Origin: Lachnospiraceae bacterium
Lineage (GTDB): Bacteria; Bacillota; Clostridia; Lachnospirales; Lachnospiraceae
Length of the DNA stretch: 64,000 nt
NCBI GenBank assembly: GCA_910575605.1
Contig: CAJTEW010000013.1
Coordinates: forward strand, 1-64,000
Direction of reading: 5' to 3'
The position numbers and the translations under genes were made by a program. The stretch's first letter is position 1; every line of letters starts with the position of its first letter. Below the pieces are notes generated by a model that worked only from the letters and a program-made list of their open reading frames with translations, had not been told where the DNA came from and searched no databases. Positions 54,314-61,100 of the stretch are shown here, in pieces.

Positions 54314-55357
54314 TCAAAGAAGAAAAGGAAGATTTATATAAAACGTTGTGCCGCTTCCCAGTGTACTGTCAGCTGATATGCTGCCCCCATGCGCTTCAAC
54401 AATAGATTTTGCAAGAGGCAGTCCAAGTCCGGCCCCTTGTGTGTTCTTTGAATAACGGCTTCGATAAAACCTTTTAAAAATATAATACAGATCCTCTGGA
54501 TGAATCCCACTCCCGTTATCTTTTACAGCAATCTGAAGAAAAGATGCAGAGATCTTCCATTCAATCCAGACAGAATTGCCTTTTTCCGTATGATCCAGAG
54601 CATTTTTAACAATATTAGCCATTGCCTCCATAAGCCAGTTACAATCGCAGATAAAATCTGCGGATTCATCTCCTGAAAGGAGGATCTCTTTCCCTTCCTG
54701 TCTGGCACGGAAGGAGAAGCGTTTCTTAATATGCTCCATCATCTCAAATATATTTTCGGGTGTCTTTTCCATTACAATTGTACCTGCATCAAATTTTGAG
54801 ATTTTCAGAAGGCTCTGAACCAGTGTTTCAATTCGTTCCAGCTCCTGCTCGGAAAGAACAGCAAACTCTTTGACTATCGAAAGGTTCTCTGCCTCTCCCT
54901 GTAAAATTCCATTATAAATATTTAAGGCGGCCAGAGGAGTTTTTAATTGATGTGAAATATCTGATATCGTATTTTTTAAAAATTCTTTTGCTTTCCCCTC
55001 ATTCTCAATATGAGCATTCAGGATAGAAACTAAAGAATTCACCTCATGAAACAGCCGGTATAATTCGCCCTCATCCTGACATTCGATACGTGCCTCTTTG
55101 CTGCCGGAAATATATTCTTTGATCTGCTCCACCGCATTTTCCATAATATTATTTTGCTCTTTAAAATATCCATAACAGGCTGCTATAATCAGAAATCCCA
55201 TGGACAAAGCGCTGATTCCCATATAAAATACTGTTTTTCTTGGTTCAAGCCACATGAAAGCTGCGAAAAGCAGCGAGAATCCTATCATGGATAATAAGAT
55301 TTTATAAAACAATGCTTTGATTTTATGATTAGCAAGTATCTTCATCATACGCCTCAA
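54314..55357 (-). CDS. Sensor histidine kinase with short extracellular loop
   Basis: This 347-residue kinase has two membrane helices (about 17-37 and 45-65) and almost no extracellular part, as in intramembrane-sensing kinases of Firmicutes that work with ABC exporters. The HisKA box DISHQLKTPLAALNIY near residue 135 and the HATPase motifs (NIVKNALDHTEKG, VKDNGSGIHPEDL, GAGLGLPLAKSIVEAHGG) are complete. The start overlaps the response-regulator stop by 4 bp. The ABC exporter 1.5 kb away is the natural sensory partner and target. Confidence 0.92.
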   Translation of the reverse strand: MRRMMKILANHKIKALFYKILLSMIGFSLLFAAFMWLEPRKTVFYMGISALSMGFLIIAACYGYFKEQNNIMENAVEQIKEYISGSKEARIECQDEGELYRLFHEVNSLVSILNAHIENEGKAKEFLKNTISDISHQLKTPLAALNIYNGILQGEAENLSIVKEFAVLSEQELERIETLVQSLLKISKFDAGTIVMEKTPENIFEMMEHIKKRFSFRARQEGKEILLSGDESADFICDCNWLMEAMANIVKNALDHTEKGNSVWIEWKISASFLQIAVKDNGSGIHPEDLYYIFKRFYRSRYSKNTQGAGLGLPLAKSIVEAHGGSISADSTLGSGTTFYINLPFLL

Positions 55358-56070
55358 TGTGTGCTCCGTTCACAGTCCCTGCCGCTCTTTGCCGTATTCC
55401 ATTTGTAGCCCATGCCGCGGACAGTTACGATTCTTTCCGGTTTCCCAGGATCATCCTCTATTTTTGTGCGGAGTCTTCGTATATAGACAGTCAGGGTATT
55501 ATTATCTACATAGCTTTCATTAAAGTCCCACAGTCTGTTTAAAATCTGCTCCGGCGAAAGAACCATATCGGGATTCTCCATAAAGAAGCATAAAAGCTTA
55601 TATTCGCTTGCTGTCAAGTCGATGAGTTTTCCTTTTTTATAGACTTCTCCTTTTATCATCTCCACCCTGATATCATTTGAATTCAGTTTAGGAACCTCCT
55701 GGCTGAAATTACTGCTTCTGCGAAGCAGGGCATTGATTCTTGACAGAAATACTGCCAGCTTGAAGGGCTTTGTGATATAATCATCGCCGCCGATATCAAG
55801 TCCCATGATGATGTCAGTCTCTTCATCTGCAGCAGTTAAAAACATAATTGGAACCTTAGATGTCTGACGTATCTTTTTACATAAGTCAAATCCCGAGCCG
55901 TCAGGAAGTGAGACATCTAAAATAACAAGGTCATATTTTCCGTCAGACCATAGGCAGCCTGCTTCAAGGCTTGTTCGGGCGATATCTATCGTATACCCTT
56001 CTTTTTTAACAGCAAAAGAAAGTCCGCTGATTAAGCTCAAATCATCTTCCACTAGTAAGATCTTTTTCAT
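55354..56070 (-). CDS. OmpR-family response regulator
   Basis: The 238-residue regulator has a receiver domain (LVEDDLSLISG, phosphoacceptor VILDVSLPDGSGF near residue 51, FLTAADEE, TKPF) and a winged-helix domain (LTASEYKLLCFF, NTLTVYIRRLRTKIE, RGMGYKW). The internal ATG is preferred because the protein then begins MKKILLVEDD like its relatives. It forms an operon with the kinase and probably the MATE gene. The palindrome at 49704-49719 is a candidate target. Confidence 0.92.
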   Translation of the reverse strand: MKKILLVEDDLSLISGLSFAVKKEGYTIDIARTSLEAGCLWSDGKYDLVILDVSLPDGSGFDLCKKIRQTSKVPIMFLTAADEETDIIMGLDIGGDDYITKPFKLAVFLSRINALLRRSSNFSQEVPKLNSNDIRVEMIKGEVYKKGKLIDLTASEYKLLCFFMENPDMVLSPEQILNRLWDFNESYVDNNTLTVYIRRLRTKIEDDPGKPERIVTVRGMGYKWNTAKSGRDCERSTH

Positions 56071-56235
56071 CAAATTACTACCTGCCTCTGAATATTTGTT
56101 TTTATAATTTACGTATATGACACTGTTTATTCTAACATCCATATATACCTTTTTGCAATTGTTGCAGTTTCTTTTATATGATACAATCTATAGTAAAGAA
56201 TCTTAGCTGACAGGCAGAATTTTGGAGGATAGCAT

Positions 56236-56706
56236 ATGAGAAGGAAAGAGAGACAGGTTACAGATAAAAAAAGGCTTGAACAGATTATCGAAGCATGTCA
56301 TTGTATAAGGGTTGGTTTTTTCTCTGAAGGACAGGTATATATTGTACCGGTAAATTTTGGGTACGTATTTGAGGATGAAAAATATACTTTTTATTTTCAC
56401 AGTGCAAAGGAAGGACGGAAGATGGAGCTTATAAAGAGCAATCCGACGGTCGGCTTTGAGATGGATACAGGGTATGAGCTTAAGATGGCAGCCTCGGCAT
56501 GTGGACACACAGCATATTTTCAAAGTATAGTAGGTCAGGGAAAGGTCAGCATTGTAGAAAATACAGGTGAAAAGCGGAAAGGACTGCAGGCTGTTATGAA
56601 GCATGAAACTGGCAGAAGCGAATGGGAGTTTCAGGAAAAAATGCTGGATGCAGTCTGTGTATGGAAGCTTGAGGTAATAAAGCTTACAGGTAAGGAAAAT
56701 ATATAA
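56236..56706 (+). CDS. Pyridoxamine 5'-phosphate oxidase-fold (NimA-like) protein
   Basis: The 156-residue protein resembles the flavin-binding split-barrel family that includes 5-nitroimidazole-resistance proteins. It has the RRKERQVTDKKRLEQII start, the VPVNFGYVFEDEKYTFYFHSAKEGRKMELIKSNPTVGFE core and VGQGKVSIVENTGEKRKGLQAVM. In NimA proteins a His near the core VGxGxVxxV region binds an oxidised cofactor; such details cannot be settled here. The substrate is unknown. It is a single gene, divergent from the two-component operon. Confidence 0.85.
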   Translation: MRRKERQVTDKKRLEQIIEACHCIRVGFFSEGQVYIVPVNFGYVFEDEKYTFYFHSAKEGRKMELIKSNPTVGFEMDTGYELKMAASACGHTAYFQSIVGQGKVSIVENTGEKRKGLQAVMKHETGRSEWEFQEKMLDAVCVWKLEVIKLTGKENI

Positions 56707-56741
56707 TATACAATAAAAGGGGCCCCTTGACAGAATATGTA

Positions 56742-57599
56742 CTAAAGGCCCAGCAGATAATCAATTGCATGAAGCAGGACGTCTTTCTGCTCGGGAAGCA
56801 TGCCTCTGATTGTATATTTATCAAGGACAGTCGTGTCCTCGAACAGACAGTCAGTGACAGAAAGATTCTGGATAAGAAGGCGTTCTTCCCTTATGATCTG
56901 CTCCGGTGTCATCATATCAAAGCTTCCATTCTGTGCTTCCTTATAAAGTGGAGTGCCTTCCCACAGCTTAAGCTTCAAGCACCAGATATTGCGGGGATGG
57001 ACTTTATTTAACATCCGTGCGGTCTCGATGGCGTTCATATAGGAATATGTCTGCCCGCCAAGTCCCGGAATTACAGTCAGATAATAGGCAATACCGGCTT
57101 TGTCAAGACGCAGGAGAGCTTCTACCGTCTGGGCGGAGGTAATGCCTTTTTTTCGTTCTGCTAAAATAGAATCGCTGCCGCTTTCAACACCGATATGGAG
57201 TGCCTCGATGCCTTTCTTTCGAAGAAGTAAAAGATCCTCATCCGTTTTACTTAAAATATCGTCAATGCGGGAATACATGGCAAATTCTTTTAGATTAGGC
57301 ATATAGACATATGCAAGCTCTATAATAGAAAGGAGCCGTTCTGTGCTCAAGCAAAACACATTTTCCCCGAGAAAAAACATTCTGCTATCCTCTGGCCGTA
57401 AAGAGGATAGGACACGCAGACTCTGCTCTATCTTTTCAAGAGAATGGATCTGAAAAGTATCTCTGGCGAAATCGCAGAAGGTACATTTATGCCAGCTGCA
57501 GCCAAGAGAGACCTCCAACGGGACGGTCCCTTCCTCATGGGGAGGCAGGTAGATAGTATCATGGGTGTAGATAGACTGATATAGTTCTTCGCGGGTCAT
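56742..57599 (-). CDS. Radical SAM protein with CX4CX2C cluster motif
   Basis: The 285-residue enzyme is a predicted [4Fe-4S]/SAM radical enzyme. The cluster motif is LGCSWHKCTFCDF (near residue 32), with four rather than three residues between the first two cysteines, as seen in a family of short radical SAM proteins of Firmicutes. The barrel continues with ALHIGVESGSDSILAERKKG near residue 140 and VIPGLGGQTY. There is no accessory domain. I chose the ATG preceded by AAAGGACC; the frame runs 53 codons further upstream but without similarity. The reaction is unknown. It is divergent from addB. Confidence 0.85.
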   Translation of the reverse strand: MTREELYQSIYTHDTIYLPPHEEGTVPLEVSLGCSWHKCTFCDFARDTFQIHSLEKIEQSLRVLSSLRPEDSRMFFLGENVFCLSTERLLSIIELAYVYMPNLKEFAMYSRIDDILSKTDEDLLLLRKKGIEALHIGVESGSDSILAERKKGITSAQTVEALLRLDKAGIAYYLTVIPGLGGQTYSYMNAIETARMLNKVHPRNIWCLKLKLWEGTPLYKEAQNGSFDMMTPEQIIREERLLIQNLSVTDCLFEDTTVLDKYTIRGMLPEQKDVLLHAIDYLLGL

Positions 57600-57703
57600 G
57601 ATAAAGGGTCCTTTCAAGTTATTGATCTTACTATACCACAATTTGTACGAATAGTATATAATGTGATGAAAGAGTTTTAAAAATAATAAAGAGGGAAGAA
57701 CAG

Positions 57704-60700
57704 ATGTCATTACAGTTTGTTTTCGGGCCGTCAGGGGCCGGTAAATCGCATTATTCATATAAGAGGATAATTAAGGAATCGAGAAGGCATCCAAAGGAAA
57801 ATTTTATTGTTCTTGTGCCGGAGCAGTTTACGATGCAGACGCAGAAGGACCTGGTAGAGATGCATCCAAGCCAGTGTATTATGAATATTGACGTGTTAAG
57901 CTTTGGGCGGCTTGCGTACCGTGTGTTCGAAGAGACAGGCGGGGGAAGTCTGCCGGTACTGGATGATGAAGGAAAGAACCTTATTTTGCGTAAGATTGCC
58001 GGGGATTATGAGAATGAGCTACTTGTTCTTAAAGGAAATATGAAAAAGCCCGGATTTATCAGTGAAGTAAAATCAGTGATATCAGAGTTTACCCAGTACG
58101 ATATTGGAGAGGCACAGCTTGAGCGTATGATGGAGACAGCGGGGGAAGGCTCAAGCCTGTATTATAAATTAAGGGATATTGCGGTTTTGTACCGTGGATT
58201 TACAGAATATCTGCAAAAGAAATATATCACAAAGGAAGAGGTTTTGGATATTTTAAGCCGTGAGATTCCTAAATCAGAGCTTCTTTATAATAGTACGGTT
58301 GTACTGGACGGATTTACAGGTTTCACTCCGGTGCAGAACCGGCTTCTGAGGGAGCTGATGAAACGCTGCAGAAGAGTAATTGTAACAGTTCTCATGGATG
58401 AGAGGGAAAATCCTTATTCTTACAGGCATCCATATCAGCTGTTTGGTTTAAGCAAGCGGATGGCGACATCTCTTATAGAGATTGCCAAGGAGGAGAAGGT
58501 AAAGATAGATGAGCCAGTCTGCCTGTATGGAGGGACGCCGTACCGTTTTCAGGAAAATGAGGTATTCGCATTTTTAGAACGGAATCTTTTTCGTTACGAA
58601 AAAAGAGTCTATAAAAAGGAGCAAAAGTTAATCGGGCTTCACGCGGCGGGGAATCCAAAAGAGGAAGCAGTTTTTGCGGCAGGAGAAATCCGCAGGCTTA
58701 TCAGGAGGGAGAATTATCGTTATCGTGATATCGGAGTGATTGTCAGCAATATGGACATATACGGGGATTACTTGGCGCAGGCTTTTGAGTCTTATGATAT
58801 TCCAGTGTTTATGGATCATAAGAGGAGTATCCTTTTGAATTCTTTTGTAGAATACCTCCGAAGCCTTTTAAATATGGCACAGCAGAATTTTACCTGTGAG
58901 AGTGTGTTCCGTTTTTTGAGGACAGGACTTGCCGGAATTTCCTATGATGAGATCTGCAGCATGGAGAACTATGTGACAGGCATAGGAATTAAAGGCTATA
59001 AAAAATGGCAGGAACGCTGGGTACGCCGTCTCAGAGGTATGAAGGAGGACGAGCTTTTGAATCTTAACCACTGCCGGGTACTATTTGTGGAGAAGATAGA
59101 TGAGCTGGTATTTGTGCTGAAGCAAAGGAAAAAGACGGTAAAGGATATTACAATGGCCGTCTACCAGTTTATGGTCAAGGAGGAGCTCCAGAAGAAGCTT
59201 AAGATACAGGAGGAAGCATTTCAGGCGGCAGGAGAGCTGGCGCTTGCAAAGGAGTACGCTCAGATTTATCGTATTCTGATTGAATTATTTGAAAAATTTG
59301 TAGAGCTGCTGGGGGACGAGCCGGTCACCTTAAGCGAATACTGCAAGCTTCTGGATGCGGGACTTTCGGAGGCACGAGTAGGCGTGATTCCTCCGGGCGT
59401 AGACCAGGTAGTTGTAGGAGACGTGAAACGTACCAGACTAAAAGATATCAAGGCGCTGTTCTTCGTGGGAGCAAATGATGCTTATCTTCCTGGGACTCTG
59501 CTTCGGACCGGGCTTCTTACTGAGCGTGACAGAGAGAGGTTTCAAAAGGAAAGGCTGGCTCTGTCGCCTGGAGGAAAAGAGGAGGCATATATTCAGAAAT
59601 TTTATCTCTATATGAATCTAACCAGACCGTCTAAGAAGTTGGAAATTTACTATAGCAAGGTCTCTTCTGACGGAAAGAGCATGCGTCCTGCTTATTTGGT
59701 ACAGGAGCTTAGGAAATTGTATCCGTTGCTGTCTGTGCAGGATGAGGAGGAAAAAGGATTATTAGATAGAGAGCTTACAGAGCATATGGGAGTTGATATG
59801 CTGATTCAGGGTTTCCAAAGTCCTAATGGAATGGACAGGCAGTGGCAGGAACTATATTCGTGGTATTTGAAAAGTCCAAAGTGGAAGGATAAAATGGAGA
59901 AGCTTCTTTTTGCCGGCTTTTACCACCGCCCGCCGGATGGACTTACCGAGGAAGTGGCACAGAAGCTTTACGGAAAGAATTTTGAGGACAGTATTACAAG
60001 GATAGAGAGATTTTCCGCCTGCGCTTTTGCTCATTTTTTAACCTATGGTCTGGGATTAAGAGAGCGTCAGGAATATGAGTTTCAGGCAGTAGATATGGGA
60101 AATGTATGTCACAGCGCACTGGAAAAGTTTTCTAGGAAGGCAGAGGAAGCGGGCCTCCTTTGGACTAAGCTTTCAGAAGAACAGCAGAACGCATTAGTAG
60201 ATGAAAGTGTAGAGGAATCTATTGCAGACTACGGCAATTCAGTTCTTTACAGCTCGTCACGAAATGAATATATGATTGTGCGTATGAAAAGGCTTCTTAC
60301 GAGGACAGTCTGGGCTCTTATAGAGCAGCTTAAAGCAGGAGATTTTGTGCCGGCTGCCTATGAGTTCCGGTTTGGAAACGGTAAGATTGACAGGATAGAT
60401 ACCTGCGAGGACGGGGACCAGCTTTATGTGAAGGTAGTGGATTATAAGACTGGAGGCGCCTCTTTTGATGTTGCGGCGCTCTATCACGGGCTTCAGCTGC
60501 AGCTGATGGTGTATATGGACGCAGCTCTCCGCGAACAGGAAAAACAGCATATAGAAAAAGAGGTGATTCCGGCGGGTGTATTCTACTATCGGATTCAGGA
60601 TCCACTTGTAGAGAAAAGGAAGGAACAGGAGGATATAGGGCAGGACATTTTGAAGGAGCTTAAGCCGGACGGTATGGTTAATTTAAGGGACGAGGTGCTT

Positions 60701-61096
60701 TTTCATCTGGACAGGCAGATGAAAGGAGAATCACTGGCTGTTCCTGTGAAATATAATAAAAACGGAAGTCTTGCAAAGAGCTCTAAGGCTGTGCCGCAGG
60801 AAGAATTTCAGATAATGATGCGTCATGCGGTAAAGAAGGTTAGGGACACACATAGAAAAATCTTAAAAGGAAATACAGATGTTCTGCCTTATCGTAAAGG
60901 TCAGGAAAGCGGATGTGATTACTGTAGTTACCGCCATGTGTGCGGATTTGATGTAAAAATTCCAGGGTTTCGTTATCGTGATATTGGAAAAATGAGCAGA
61001 GAAGAAGTAATAGCCGCCATGAAGAAGGAACTTTGCGGCAGAGAAGAAAGAAATACAGCGCAGGAGGCAGACAGTATAGGCGGAGAGGAGGAATAA
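57704..61096 (+). CDS. addB: ATP-dependent helicase/nuclease subunit AddB
   Basis: With AddA it processes double-strand breaks for recombination, the RecBCD counterpart of Firmicutes, and it can supply fragments for CRISPR adaptation (family knowledge). The 1130-residue protein has an N-terminal Walker A motif (FGPSGAGKSHYSY), inactive helicase-like domains, and a C-terminal RecB-type nuclease with VVDYKTGG near residue 925. The Fe-S cluster cysteines are in SACAFAHF near residue 773 and CDYCSYRHVCGF near residue 1070. GAGGGAAG precedes the ATG. It is 4 bp ahead of addA. Confidence 0.93.
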   Translation: MSLQFVFGPSGAGKSHYSYKRIIKESRRHPKENFIVLVPEQFTMQTQKDLVEMHPSQCIMNIDVLSFGRLAYRVFEETGGGSLPVLDDEGKNLILRKIAGDYENELLVLKGNMKKPGFISEVKSVISEFTQYDIGEAQLERMMETAGEGSSLYYKLRDIAVLYRGFTEYLQKKYITKEEVLDILSREIPKSELLYNSTVVLDGFTGFTPVQNRLLRELMKRCRRVIVTVLMDERENPYSYRHPYQLFGLSKRMATSLIEIAKEEKVKIDEPVCLYGGTPYRFQENEVFAFLERNLFRYEKRVYKKEQKLIGLHAAGNPKEEAVFAAGEIRRLIRRENYRYRDIGVIVSNMDIYGDYLAQAFESYDIPVFMDHKRSILLNSFVEYLRSLLNMAQQNFTCESVFRFLRTGLAGISYDEICSMENYVTGIGIKGYKKWQERWVRRLRGMKEDELLNLNHCRVLFVEKIDELVFVLKQRKKTVKDITMAVYQFMVKEELQKKLKIQEEAFQAAGELALAKEYAQIYRILIELFEKFVELLGDEPVTLSEYCKLLDAGLSEARVGVIPPGVDQVVVGDVKRTRLKDIKALFFVGANDAYLPGTLLRTGLLTERDRERFQKERLALSPGGKEEAYIQKFYLYMNLTRPSKKLEIYYSKVSSDGKSMRPAYLVQELRKLYPLLSVQDEEEKGLLDRELTEHMGVDMLIQGFQSPNGMDRQWQELYSWYLKSPKWKDKMEKLLFAGFYHRPPDGLTEEVAQKLYGKNFEDSITRIERFSACAFAHFLTYGLGLRERQEYEFQAVDMGNVCHSALEKFSRKAEEAGLLWTKLSEEQQNALVDESVEESIADYGNSVLYSSSRNEYMIVRMKRLLTRTVWALIEQLKAGDFVPAAYEFRFGNGKIDRIDTCEDGDQLYVKVVDYKTGGASFDVAALYHGLQLQLMVYMDAALREQEKQHIEKEVIPAGVFYYRIQDPLVEKRKEQEDIGQDILKELKPDGMVNLRDEVLFHLDRQMKGESLAVPVKYNKNGSLAKSSKAVPQEEFQIMMRHAVKKVRDTHRKILKGNTDVLPYRKGQESGCDYCSYRHVCGFDVKIPGFRYRDIGKMSREEVIAAMKKELCGREERNTAQEADSIGGEEE

Positions 61097-61100
61097 GGCT

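Noticed and set aside
56717-56728. Palindrome AAGGGGCCCCTT between convergent genes
   Set aside because: Too short and without a loop to act as a terminator; no second copy seen.
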